Shown here one piece after another: positions 47,038-58,677 of a stretch of DNA of 64,000 nucleotides; position 1 is the stretch's first letter, and each line of letters starts with the position of its first letter. Source of the DNA: Ilex aquifolium (taxonomy: Eukaryota > Streptophyta > Magnoliopsida > Aquifoliales > Aquifoliaceae); the NCBI GenBank assembly GCA_951799425.1, contig OX637394.1:43922642-43986641 (forward strand). Direction: 5' to 3'. The translations under genes were made by a program, and so were the position numbers. A model generated the notes under the pieces. It ran no database searches and was not told where the DNA came from. It saw only the letters and a program-made list of their open reading frames with translations.

Positions 47038-49080
47038 TCATTCATGGTGGGGATCCACCAGTTCGATGGATTCCACTTCAACTATACCTTCCTCCAAGAA
47101 TGGTTTCAGTCGTTGTCCGTTAACTTTAAAGTTGTTCCCATTATTGGGATTTTCAATCTCAACTGTTCCATAAGGAAACACTTCTTTAACAATATACGGA
47201 CCGCTCCATCTAGTGCGAAGCTTTCCTTTGAAGATATGTAGTCTATAATTATAAAGAAGAATTTTTTGTGCAGGTGTAAAAGTTTTACGCAAAATATTCT
47301 TATTATGGAACACCTTCATTCGTTCTTTTCTAATCCTAGAATTCTCATAGGCATCATTCCGGATCTCCTCAAGCTCATTTAATTGTAATTTTCGTAAGGC
47401 GCCAGCATTGTCAAAACTAAAATTGAACATCTTAATGGCCCAGTGTGCCTTATGTTCTAGTTTCACAGGTAAGTGACAAGTTTTTCCATACACCAATCTA
47501 TACAGAGACATGCCAATCGGGGTTTTGTATGCAGTGCGGTATGCCCATAATGCATCGATTAATCGTAACGACCAATCTTTACGATCAGGGTTAACTGTTT
47601 TTTCCAAAATGTATGAAATCTCCCGATTGGCTAGCTCTGCTTGACCACTTGTCTGTGGATGATAGGGGGTTGCAACCTTATGTGTCACTCCATATTTTTT
47701 CATTAAAGCTTCGAAAGGTTTATTACAAAAGTGCAATCCCCCATCACTGATAATGGCTCGAGGTATACTAAATCTGGACAAAATATTTTCTTTTAGAAAT
47801 TTCAAAACAATTTTATGATCATTTGTCCGACATGGTATTGCCTCGACCCACTTAGAGACAAAATCTACACCCACTAAAATGTACATATATCCAAAAGATG
47901 GGGGAAAAAGTCCCATGAAATCTATGCCCCAACAGTCAAAAATTTCTATTATCAAAATTGGATTCAAGGGCATCATATTTCTACGGGTTAACCCTCCCAG
48001 TTTTTGACAACGCTCGCAAACCTTACAAAACTTATAAGCATCTTTAAAAATTGTCGGCCAATAAAATTCACACTGCAAAACCTTTGCAGCTGTCTTTTTC
48101 ATAGAAAAGTGGCATCCACATGCTCCCGAATGACAAAAAGTTAGAATGCTACTTACCTTATCATCGGGCACACATCTCCGGATAATCTGATCTGAACAGT
48201 ATTTGAAAAGATATGGATCATCCCAGAAAAAACTCTTTACTTCAACTAAAAATTTCTTCTTATCCAAAGCAATCCAAGCTAGTGGCATATTACCTGTAAC
48301 AAGAAAGTTCACAATATCAGCAAACCATGGTAATGAAGAAACTGCCAACAACTGTTCATCGGGGAAGGTGTCCTTGATTGGTATTGTCTCAATGGGCACG
48401 TCACTCACAAGTCTAGACAAATGGTCAGCCACTACATTCTCTACTCCTTTTTTATCTTTAATTGTTATGTCAAATTATTGGCGTAGGAGGATCCACCTAA
48501 GCAGTCTTGGTTTAGCATCCTTTTTAGTCACTAAATATTTAAGAGCTACATGGTCTGTGAAAATAACAATGGGGGATCCTACTAAATACGACCTAAATTT
48601 GTCTAGAGCAAATGCTACTGCTAGTAATTCTTTTTCTGTAGTAGAATAGTTCATCTGTGTATTGTTTAAGGTTCTACTAGCATAGTAAATGACATGTGCC
48701 TTTTTCTCATTCCTTTGCCCTAAAACTGCCCCTACAGCATAGTCATTGGCATCAAACATAATTTCAAATGGGAGACTCCAATTTGGGGGTTGCATAATCG
48801 GAGCAGTGATAAGCATGCCCTTTAGCTTATCAAAAGCCTCTTGACATGACTCATCCCACTCAAAAGGTGTATCTTTCCCTAGGAGATTGCAAAGTGGTCT
48901 AGATATAGAACTAAAATCTTTTATAAATCTCCTATAGAAACCAGCATGACCCAGGAAAGATCTAACATCCTTAAGGGTTTTGGGAGTGGGTAAATTAGCA
49001 ATTAGTTCAATTTTGGCTCTATCTACCTGAATTCCCTCAGAAGAGACAATGTGACCAAGAACAATTCCCTTTTGAACCAT
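47038..49080 (-). pseudogene. Athila-type pol: RNase H and integrase
   Basis: RNase H is at 49080-48475 (MFDANDYAVGAVLGQ, YSTTEKELLAVAFALDKF) ending in a stop. Integrase is at 48432-47038, 464 residues open: zinc-binding His/Cys residues in [11 protein letters not shown] and CKVCERC; catalytic triad in WGIDFMG, ISDGG and QAELANRE; C-terminal part with [11 protein letters not shown]. The integrase frame itself shows no break, but it is separated from RNase H by a stop/frameshift at about 48433-48475. Integrase would insert the element's DNA copy in the genome. Confidence 0.88.
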
Positions 49081-49829
49081 GAAGTGACATTTTTCTCAAT
49101 TAAGTACAAGGTTATTTTCTTCGCATCGTATAAGTACTTTCTCAAGATTGGATAAACAGTCATCATAGGAATCACCAAAAACAGTAAAATCATCCATAAA
49201 GATTTCAAGAAAACGTTCAACCATATCACTAAAATACTAAGCATGCACCTTTGAAAGGTCGCCGGTGCATTGCAGAGTCCAAAGGGCATCCTTCTATAAG
49301 CAAAGGTACCAAAAGGACAAGTAAATGTGGTCTTCTCTTAGTTCTCTAGGGCAATTTCAATTTGGTTATATCCCGAATAACCATCTAAAAAACAATAGTA
49401 CATATGTGATGCTACCCTTTCTAAAATTTGATCCATGAAAGGCAAAGGGAAGTGATATTTTCTAGTCACAGAATTTAATTTTCTGTAGTCAATGCACATT
49501 CTCCAACCAGTTACTGTCCTAGTTGGCACAAGTTTATTATTTTCATTAGCAACTACAGTAACTCCAGATTTCTTGGGGACTACCTGTGTAGGACTTACCC
49601 ACTTACTATCTGCTATAGGGTAAATAATTCCTACATCTAACAATTTCAGCACCTCCTTCCTTACAACTTCTTTCATATGTGGATTTAGTCTTTGTTGCAT
49701 CTCCCTAGATGTTTTAGCATTATCCTCCAAGTAAATCTTATGAGTGCAAACCAATGGACTAATTCCTTTTATATTAGCTAACGTCCAACCAATTTCATTT
49801 TTATGCTCTCGAAGAAGTTGTAGTAACAT
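49023..49829 (-). pseudogene. Athila-type pol: reverse transcriptase
   Basis: The first part (49829-49338) has KWVSPTQVVPKKSG, WRMCIDYRKLN and CFLDGYSGYNQI. A stop after IEIALEN, then [16 protein letters not shown] in another frame (from 49289), then a further shift: the FMDD active-site segment is in a third frame near 49190. At least two frame breaks, hence inactive. Confidence 0.88.
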
Positions 49830-49903
49830 ACCTTCATGTGCTGAATTTAATTGAGAAAAAATTATTACCGGATAAGTTTCACCATTTCCTAAAAATGCAT
49901 ACT

Positions 49904-50770
49904 TTACTCTACTGACAATTGCTTCAAATCAAGTGTGGGAGTTTTATCACTAGATGGAATAGGTGGACTGGTTCTTGGTGGAAGCTCCTCAAATTTCTGT
50001 CTCAACTCTCTTATTTCAAATACATGTGAAGAATTTAACAAATCAGTCAAAACAGTAATTTCAGAATTATTCTCTTCTATCTCTAACAAAGAAGATTGTT
50101 CCGGCAAGAATGCTTCAAGTGGGTCAAATAAAGAAGAATCATATATTTTGCTTGGAACAAGAGACTCAATCATGTTTACCTCATGCACATCCTCATCAAC
50201 ATTCCCTGGTTGTTTGCACACATTAAAAATATTGAGCTCTAATGCCATATTCCCAAAAATTAACTTCATCACACCATTCCTGCATTTAATTAAAGCATTT
50301 GAAGTTGCTAGGAATGGTCTGCCTAATACAACAAGAATTTGAGCATTAGTATTTAATACAGGTTGAGTATCCAAAATTATAAAATCCATAAGGAAGTAAA
50401 ATTTATCGACTTGTACTAAAACATCCTCCACTATACCCCTAGGTATTTTCACATATCGATCAGCTAATTGAAGTGTGACTGAAGTAAGTTTTAACTCCCC
50501 TAACCCTAATTGTTCATATACTGAATAAGGGAGCAAGTTCACACTAGCTCCTAAATCCAATAAAACTTGTTCAATTCTATGGTTGCCTATAACACAAGAG
50601 ATGGTGGGGCAACCTGGGTCTTTATACTCTGGTGGAGTCCTATGCTGTATGATGGAGGATATTTGCTCAGTCAAAAATGTCTTCTTTTGCACATTTAATT
50701 TCCTTTTAACAGTGCATAACTCTTTCAAAAATTTTGCATAAGAAGGTATTTGTTTGATGGCATCTAACAA
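49904..50770 (-). pseudogene. Athila-type pol: aspartic protease region
   Basis: 288 open residues. The protease active site is VLLDLGASVNLLPYSVYEQL with the catalytic Asp at residue 72; DLGAS in place of the usual D(S/T)GA is typical of Athila-type elements. Downstream is an acidic linker to reverse transcriptase. A stop/frameshift separates it from the reverse transcriptase frame at about 49830-49903. Confidence 0.85.
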
Positions 50771-51033
50771 AGAATTTTGATTTTCACCTGCTTAAAAATC
50801 TCTAACATATCATTATTCATGTTTGGTTTGATAGAGGTAAGTAATCTCTGTGGGAATGGTGAAGGTACAACATACTTCTCAGGCTTATTGAATTCAGTTG
50901 GGTCAAGTTTATCACCACTCTCTATAGGTTTTGAAATTTTTTCAGATTCTTGAACTGTAGTAAAAATAGTTTTATCAATTTCTTTCCCACTACGGAGTGT
51001 GGTGATAGACTTTACCTGCTCATGAATTGTATC

Positions 51034-52423
51034 TCAGGTGCCAGTATCATTAATATTAAATTGACCATGTGGATTTGGTTGTGGTTGTGCTGGGAACTTA
51101 CCTTTTTCCTGATGGCAAGGGTCAATAGTCAATTTAGTGATTGCACTCCTAATATCTTCAATAGCCTGAATAGTTTGTCTATTGTAATTTTCCTGTTTAT
51201 TGTTAAAGTTTGTCTGACTCTGCATGAACTGTGCCAATATTTCCTCTATATTCCTCTTGGGGGGTGGTACATAGGGTGCAACATTGGAAGAATTTTGTTG
51301 AGGTGGTTGTGATGCATGATTCTCATTCCTCCAACTAAAATTTGGATGATTCTTTCACCCTGGGTTGTATGTATTGGAATAAGGATTATTGTAAGGTTTT
51401 GAAAAATTGTTTGCAGCACTTGCTTGATCATGTAAAACTTCTTTTAAAACAAGCAATATTGGACACTCCTTCATAGGGTGTCCAGGAATCTCACAAAGAC
51501 TACACACCTCCTCAACAAGTATTGTGTCAACCTCATTAACCATTTTGTATTCCATGGCTTCTACCCTCCTAGCTAAAGTGGCAATTCTAGCTCCTACGTC
51601 ATTTTCCTCCCTCAGATGGTATTTACCCCCACTTGATGATGTTTGTGTTGTATTTCCTTTAGGAGGTTCTTGAGAAGTAATATCCCAAGATTGTGCATTT
51701 TCAGCTAATTGGTCTAAATAGTCAAAGGCCTCGTCCGGTTCCTTATTCATAAGTCACCATTACACATCATCTCTACAAACTGACGCATTTGTGGGCTCAG
51801 TCCCTCATAAAAAAACTTATCACACGCCAGCTCTCATAACCATGATGTGGGCAAAATGCAAGAAGATCTTTAAATCTATCCCAGCTTTGATAAAAAATTT
51901 CAGACTTTTTTTGAGAAAAATTCATTATTTCTCTTTTTAAAGAGTTTGTGCGATGTGTGGGAAAAAACTTTTTTAGAAATTCTTTTTCCATCTTTGGCCA
52001 TGTGCATATGGACCTAGATCTGAGTGAATGCAACCAAGTCTTAGCTTTTTCCTTTAGTGAAAAGGGGAAGAGTTTCAACCTGATTGTATTCACAAACACA
52101 GTCCGATCATGAAATGTGGCACATACCTCCTCAAAGTCTCTAATGTGCAAGTACGGGTTTTCAAATTCCATGCCATTAAATTTTGTAAGTAATACAATCA
52201 TGCCTGGTTTAAAAACAACATTTGTGGCAATTAATGGGAAAACAATGTATGAGGGTGCAGTGTGACGTGCAGGTTGTAGAAAATCACGCAAAGTCCGATC
52301 ATGATTAGCATTTAAATTATCCACATCATTCTCATCATGATTACTTACCCTATCCTCATGATCCTCACGTTCGGAAAGATTATTTTGCCTATTGTTATTA
52401 GGATTAGCAGCCATTGTATGCAA
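51034..52423 (-). pseudogene. Athila-type gag, broken
   Basis: The capsid part (52423-51797) contains LFPFSLKEKAKTWLHSL, FFPTHRTNSLKREIMNF and the aromatic segment ending CPHHGYESW. After a stop/frameshift the next part (51750-51355) has a zinc knuckle CSLCEIPGHPMKEC (CX2CX4HX4C) that binds RNA. Further Gln/Asn-rich remnants follow to 51034. Gag would assemble the particle; stops prevent a full-length product. Confidence 0.85.
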
Positions 52424-52701
52424 CGAATGATTTGAATCAGATGAACCAAATAAATTTCCAAACAGAGTATCTAGATCTTCTCTTATTAAACGACCACTTG
52501 AGTCACGATGTCAAGAACTCATAAAACAAGTAACAAACTAAATAAAACAGGAATCTAAATTAAATAACAAAAACAAAAAGAAAATAAATTGCCATAAAAT
52601 GACTAAAGTAAATAAAAATTGGAACGAAGTTACCGGATCTCCGACGAATCGCAAATACCGAAGACCTCGAAAGATGTGATGGCTTCTTGTCTTTAAACAA
52701 C

Positions 52702-52719
52702 TCCCCGGCAACGGCGCCA
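52702..52719 (-). other. Primer-binding site of the Athila-type element
   Basis: The complement reads TGGCGCCGTTGCCGGGGA, the aspartate-tRNA-type primer site common in Athila elements, placed 6 bp inside the 5' LTR. Confidence 0.85.
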
Positions 52720-52725
52720 AACACT

Positions 52726-53810
52726 TGCTTCAACTTTAAAATTGTAAACCCAAACGCAGGTTGAGCGAAGTAATATACTTCTCGGAATACCGAGGTCGAA
52801 CCCTCAAGGAATTGTAACAAGAAATCAATCACACAAATACCAAAACAAACTTAAAAATAAATGATTTGTTTAAGGAATTGTTGAATGGAGAAAATTGATT
52901 TAAATAATTAAAACAGTAATAAATATACTAGAGCGTCAGGTACTCCTTCTCAATTCCGTACAATAACGATTAAAGACTCAAATCTTAACTTGAGACAAGA
53001 ATCAGATGTCAGTTGATTCAAGTAACAATCAAGTACGAAAATCAAAAGTTATAATCAACGAATTATTCAAGAACTTAAATAATCGTCCAATTATATTATT
53101 TTACGATATAGTAATAATTACCTCAAGCATAGAATAACCAGTTATTTACTCGCAGGGAAATTCAAGCAATTGATATACATGGCACAACAACTCAAGGATT
53201 TTTACAAAGCAAAAACTTTGCTAAAAGATCAGAAGTTAAATTACCAAAACATCATTAATCATTAAATTCAGAATCAATAACGTTACCGTACTTCCTTGAG
53301 AGGTTCTCCCCTAGCCCTAGTTTAGCCTTCTAACCAGACATGATCAACAAAAATTAAAACTAAAATTAAAGAGTTCTTAAGCAAAAAATTGTCATCCCTT
53401 TACAAGGTCTTCAGCTCCTATTTATATCTTTCTTCTGAGAAAAGATTCAATTATATTGAAACTCTTAATCTGGCGTTGGCAGACAAATACACGCGTCCGG
53501 ACGCACGTTCTTCAACCGTTCAGACGCGACTTCCAGTGTACTCTTTTTCTGCTTCTTTGCTTTCTACCACTTGCGTCCGGATGCATATACTTCCCCCGTC
53601 CGGACGCGTATTCCAGTATGCTTCCTCCTCAACTATGCTTCATCTTTCCTTACTTTCTTCCAATTTTATGTTATTCTCCTGCAAAATAAACACAATTTAT
53701 CTTTTATTAGCATAACACCAGTTCTTAAATAATCTCCCATATTTATCATACTTTCATAACTAAATGATTAATCCTTCCCAGTAATAAATGTAAATATTGG
53801 ACCTTAATCA
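52726..53810 (-). repeat. 5' LTR of the Athila-type element
   Basis: 1085 bp, same ends as the 3' LTR (40364-41437); the length difference is mainly a small duplication near 53355 (AACTAAAATTAAA). Confidence 0.9.
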
Positions 53811-53815
53811 GTTAA

Positions 53816-54250
53816 CATAATGAGTCTTGATTGTAGCTCATGATGGTTGTTCACTTAATGTTGTGGATTTTGCATAATGATTATTTATTTGACACTTTCA
53901 GTTCTTATTCGAACTATTTACGATATTTCTTGTTTTTCAGAATGTACGTACATGTATAAGATTGATTGAATGATAACAAGAATAGCCTTCGGCACAAGGC
54001 ATTATTGTTGGACCTTATTATATACACTTCTCAATTATAGATCGCGTTAGACAGGTTGCTAGTGTTGTGGTACATGGAAGTGACTATATCGTGTTAATGA
54101 TGTACAACCGCCATGACTCGCATTAGTGGGTTGTTAAATTGTGATATTATGATGACCAAATTAAGGTAGTGACGGATTGAATATATTGCGCGCTTATGTG
54201 AACCTTGCTAGACCCAATTGTAAGATAATTATATGGGCCAAGTGGGAGAA
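53816..54250 (+). other. Copia 3' internal region and polypurine tract
   Basis: Resumes copia DNA after the gypsy element; ends with the polypurine tract AAGTGGGAGAA at 54240-54250. No coding block recognised. Confidence 0.6.
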
Positions 54251-54729
54251 TGTAAGAATTAATGTGGTCCACTTGATTTGGCACATGTGATTTTACTGAT
54301 TATTATCATATAATTAATTTGGGTTAGATAATGATAAGGTTACTAATCCTAATCTAACCGGTATAACTAATGTTTTCTAATTGGTCAATGCGAAGAAGTG
54401 GTTTCCTGATGTTCTACTTTGATGGGAAGTAGAGTTTATGTTGAATTAAGGAACCGGTCCTCTCTCTACCTATAAATATACACATGCCCCATCGAGTTGT
54501 GTATTATATACGAATAAAGGTTAGGAGAGAGAAACCGATTTTCGAGCTACACCAAAGGATGGTTCAATTCTTGATCAAGTAATTCAAGGTTTAAAATAAT
54601 AGCTCCAGGTATGTTGATTATGATATTTTTAATTCTACATTATAATTATTATGAGTATGTGAAAATCATGATTGTTCTAGATCTTGGAATTAAGGTTTGA
54701 TTGATTTCTTTGATCAAACAAAGTTTACA
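54251..54729 (+). repeat. 3' LTR of the copia element
   Basis: 479 bp, matches 35065-35544. Confidence 0.9.
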
Positions 54730-55024
54730 CTACCGTCACAAAAAAATTTGTCTCAAATAACCCTAATTCTAGCGGTGGCGTACCTAGGTTTGTAGCAATA
54801 TATATAATAAAGAACAATACAATTCAAATTTCAAAAGATAAACAAAATAGTTTTTGTTATTCGTAGTTGAGATCGCTTTAAATTTTACTTTAAAGTTAAT
54901 CTAACGGCTAATATTAACACCTCAAATTTAATATGAAAAATAGGCCCCTAAAGGTGTGTTTGAAATGATTTTTTAAAAGTACTTCTAGAAATTATTTCTC
55001 ATAAGTACTTTAAAAAAAAAAATA

Positions 55025-56037
55025 GTGTTTGAAACCGCCCCACTACTACCTCTACCATCACCACCTCCCCCCCCCCCAACCCGCTCCACCACCATCAACA
55101 CTACCACCACCCCCACCACCATCATTATCATCGCCGCCACCATCACTATCGCCACCTTACCATACCCACCACCACCATCACCACTTCCATTGCCCCACCA
55201 CCACCATAACCACTACCACCACCGCCCACCACTACTACCACCATCCCACCATCATCACTACCACTACCACCACCGTCCCACCACCACCACCACTTCCACT
55301 GCCCCACCATCGCTGCCGCACCCTACCATCATCACCACCACTGTCACACCTTACCACCACCGCTACTGTCTCATCATCACCCCCTACAACCCCCACCATC
55401 GCCACTGCCCCACCTCCATCCCCCACCCCACCCTCACTGCCCCACTGCCACCATCACCACCATCGTCACCCACCACTGATTGCTACCATCGTCGTCCATG
55501 ACACCACCCACCACCATCGTCATCTTATTCTTATATTTATTACCATTACCACTATCATCCCACTACCACCGTCGCCCACCGTCAGCACCACCACCACCCA
55601 TCATCCCCCACCATTGCCACTAGCCACTGTCACCTACCCCACCACACCTACCACCATCATCTGTCATCGCCCATCATTGCAGCCACCCCACTATCACCTA
55701 CCCCCACCACACTTACCACCGCCGCCATTCACCACTACCTATCACACTGTCGTCTAGAACCACACCCATCGTCGCCCACCACCACCATCATCACAGCCCA
55801 CCACCACCACCACTGCTAACCACCATCACCGTCGTCCACCACCACCCACACCCATCACCACCACTGCCACCCACGGTTGTCACTACTATCATCGTCACTC
55901 AAAACTCATTACTACCATCACCATTGCCACCCACGATTGCTACCACCACCATGGTCGTCGCCTTACCACTACAACCATCACCATCACCAATGTCGCCCAC
56001 CACCACTACCACCGCTCACCCCCACTACAGTCGGTGC
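55025..56037 (+). repeat. CCA/CAC-rich tract, distal copy
   Basis: Counterpart of 538-1497, about 50 bp longer, with many private indels. Not coding, for the same reason. Confidence 0.85.
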
Positions 56038-56385
56038 TTAAATTACTTTATCTCTCCTCTATGTTTGTGATTTGATTTTAAGTGTGAATACAAATATATT
56101 GACCTTTTTTTATTACTCCGTGCCTTCAAGTACGGGGAGTAACTTGTATATATATAACTTATCATGTCACATAAAAGAAGAAAACTGGGGCTACTATATA
56201 AATTTTATAAATTAAGAGGGCAAAAATCAGCAGAACACTACTAACTTCAAGGACAAGCTATTTTGGACCTAAAGAGGTGTGCCTACACTACAAATGTGAC
56301 CTAATTGACCTAGACAAAACTATTTTTAGAGCTTGGAATCATCCGGTTGTTGAAGTCGTCCTCTCCTCCAGTTGTGAAAATATTC

Positions 56386-56606
56386 AATGCAGCAGTGACA
56401 TTATGTCATCACTGTCACATAATATCACCAACTAATTAGAATATAATAACTAGACAAAGTGAATCCCACTAATCTTATATATTGATGATTGGATGTGATG
56501 GTTACATGTAGTTATAAAAATAATAGGATCCACTTTGCCTACTTGTAGTCTTCTAATTGGTTGATGACACTATGTGATAGTGATGAAATGGTGTCACCGT
56601 TACATT
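56386..56606. mobile_element. Hairpin MITE (distal copy)
   Basis: Counterpart of 1849-2069 with a few substitutions; arms still pair. Confidence 0.7.
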
Positions 56607-56918
56607 GCATATTTTTTTCTCTCGCGTCGATTTGATTTCGTCTTTGACCTTATACTCTTTGAATCCTCTAGCACAAATTATGAAGTTGTCAATCTATGGT
56701 CTTAGATCTAACACTGCATAAATGATTCGATTATATGTTGAAGCACCACTCTAACAAGTCATATCTTTTATTGTGGTAAATATTAGAATAACTAGAATGT
56801 GAATTCCTTATGTATTTGATGTTTGATACTATTGTCGTTGTAACTATATGTTGGAAAACATGGTCATATAAACCGAAGAAAATCAACGGGTCTTTGGTCC
56901 AATAGTACTCTTTACCTT

Positions 56919-57038
56919 GTGAAGACTTTGTCTTCTTGAGATCAAGGGTTCAAGCCCCCTTCTCTCCTCCCCCTCACCTTCGCCCCAAAAAAGAAATATA
57001 TATATATATATATATATATAAACCCAAGAAAGTTCTTG
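56919..57038 (+). mobile_element. About 120-bp insertion, possibly SINE-derived
   Basis: Absent at the homologous site in the proximal copy (about 2378). It contains GGGTTCAAGCCCC, which resembles the B box of a tRNA-derived promoter, a CT-rich stretch, and a (TA)n run at its right end. No A box was recognised and no clear target duplication, so SINE origin is only a suggestion. Confidence 0.4.
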
Positions 57039-58677
57039 CAGTGCAGTTTCTAATTTCTATATGGTACCTTAGCTAACAATGTACATAGTAGAAATGTTGG
57101 AGACATTGGTCGTGGTAGGTGAATTAGATAGACGAAGGTTAAGATGACATCTATCCAGAACTTTCGAGGAATAGAGGCGAAAAGTGCATGAGCTTGAGTT
57201 GTCTTAAAAATTTTGCAATACTTTCACTCAGCTACTTTGTTATGTTTGGAAGTATGCAGGCAAGAATGCCGAAAATTCAATGGGGATCTTGAGAGACTAT
57301 GTCTTCATCCATAGGATTTCAAGTACTTGGATCAATCAAAAGTACGATTTTATCTGAACTACTCAATCTCAAATGATATCCACATTGCTCACAAATATTC
57401 AATTTTTAATTAATTCTTTTTAAATTTAATCCATAACAATTTTGGCATTGTGAACAATGCTATGCATGTGATGTTTTACCTAGCTGAATCTTTGTGTACG
57501 TCATAAGATCCAGCAGGTGGAAATTGGTTGCCTCTTTTGTATAAGATATGGTCCCATATTTTAATTATAAATTATTTTTTGGGTTAGTGGTTGTATTTTG
57601 TCGTGTGGCATGTGGTTGCAGATAATTTGTATTATTTTACAACTTATGACACCCGTGGTGCCATGCCTAATGATTTTCTTGGTTCCTCTTACTGTATTGC
57701 ATTAGCGGTAATATTTGACACGACACGGACTCAACATGAAATTTGTGGAATAGGATTGAGTAGTTCTTCGCTCGAATCCAACAATAACACGATCAATTAA
57801 AACGAATATAAACTAGTTATTTTAGTGACAAACACGAATAGTTTGTTTGTGGCACAATAAATCCGTTTAACTTGTGTTTTACGAAAAAAAATATCTGATT
57901 TTTTTTTTAATTTCTTAAGCAAGTATTGTATAAATCTTTGAAAAATTGTCAGTTTTTTTTTTTTACTTAGTTTGGCTACCATAAAGATTAAGGAGAATTT
58001 TAGTTTGAGAGAGTAAAAATTTCTACTCTGGGATTTTTGTGTTAACTCGAACATGACATCATTAATAAATAGTTCAGATTAATATTGTATCATATAGCAT
58101 AATAAAAAATTAATTAGTACTCAACACGAAGAAATGACACATAAATCTCCATTGACTAGCCCACATAATCAAATTAAGAGATCTCAATGAAAAGGGTATG
58201 CCAACAGTGATGTGACATTTGTCCATTTGTGGAATTAATTACAGTTTCTTTTTGGAAAGAGATAACAAGTCCAAAGATAGCTATTTGATCAAAGCAAAAA
58301 AATGTGGTATAGTTTCCAATTGTGAAGGTTATTGTCACCTTTTATCAAAAAAAATGTGGTATTTCTAAATCACATCAAAAATATCTAGTCAACAAACACC
58401 ATCCAAATCAATTGTCATGAAATGCGCATTCCTGTTGTTTCGTATGATGTCAAAGTAGACATGAATACATTAGAAAAATTAGTGTACCATTTAATAATAT
58501 TTTAGTAAATTATTGCTTGTAAACAATAATAATTCAAGTGTTACCAAAAAACGAAACCAAAAACAATAATCACATGATGCGACGCTGAAATGTGACAAAA
58601 TTTTTGAATTTTAAATTAATAATTGTGAGACGAAAATACCACCATATTAATGTCACGTCATCAGGTCTTTAATTTTT

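Larger units (their letters stand above)
40364..53810 (-). mobile_element. Athila-type Ty3/gypsy retrotransposon nested in copia
   Basis: Complete from LTR to LTR, flanked by a perfect 5-bp target duplication GTTAA (40359-40363 and 53811-53815). LTRs are 40364-41437 and 52726-53810, a few percent diverged by eye. Reading leftwards from 52.7 kb: primer site (52702-52719), gag, protease, reverse transcriptase, RNase H, integrase, a long noncoding stretch and a third ORF. The primer site, the DLGAS protease and the extra ORF after integrase fit the Athila lineage. Stops and frameshifts in gag, pol and the third ORF mean it cannot move by itself. A solo LTR (44699-46584) is inserted in it. Confidence 0.92.
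35065..54729 (+). mobile_element. Decayed Ty1/copia retrotransposon, split by a gypsy element
   Basis: LTRs at 35065-35544 and 54251-54729 (TGTAAGAATTAATG...AGTTTACA). A methionine-tRNA primer site follows the left LTR (35547-35559, TGGTATTAGAGTC, two changes from the usual form) and a polypurine tract AAGTGGGAGAA (54240-54250) precedes the right one. Removing the nested gypsy element leaves about 6.2 kb, normal for copia. The two LTRs differ by roughly 5 percent by eye. There is no 5-bp target duplication (left flank ACAAA, right flank CTACC). Confidence 0.9.
34782..54770. mobile_element. Hairpin MITE split by a copia element
   Basis: The left end AGAATTAGGGTTATTT (34782) is mirrored by AAATAACCCTAATTCT at the right end (54755-54770). 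The terminal repeats pair over about 40 bp, through GTGGCGACAGT and CTACCGTCAC. A second pair inside, TTGTTTTGGAG (34847-34857) with CTCCAAAACAA (35021-35031), extends the hairpin. The MITE itself is about 324 bp; the rest of the span is the copia insertion 35065-54729. No target duplication was found. Confidence 0.7.

Noticed and set aside
40364-53810. Reading the third ORF as a true envelope gene, i.e. an infectious retrovirus-like element
   Set aside because: No signal peptide, membrane segment or fusion-like feature is visible and the ORF carries stops and a frameshift; only its position resembles env.
56946-56958. tRNA gene suggested by GGGTTCAAGCCCC
   Set aside because: No cloverleaf stems or anticodon loop around it and no A box; at most a relic of a tRNA-derived element.
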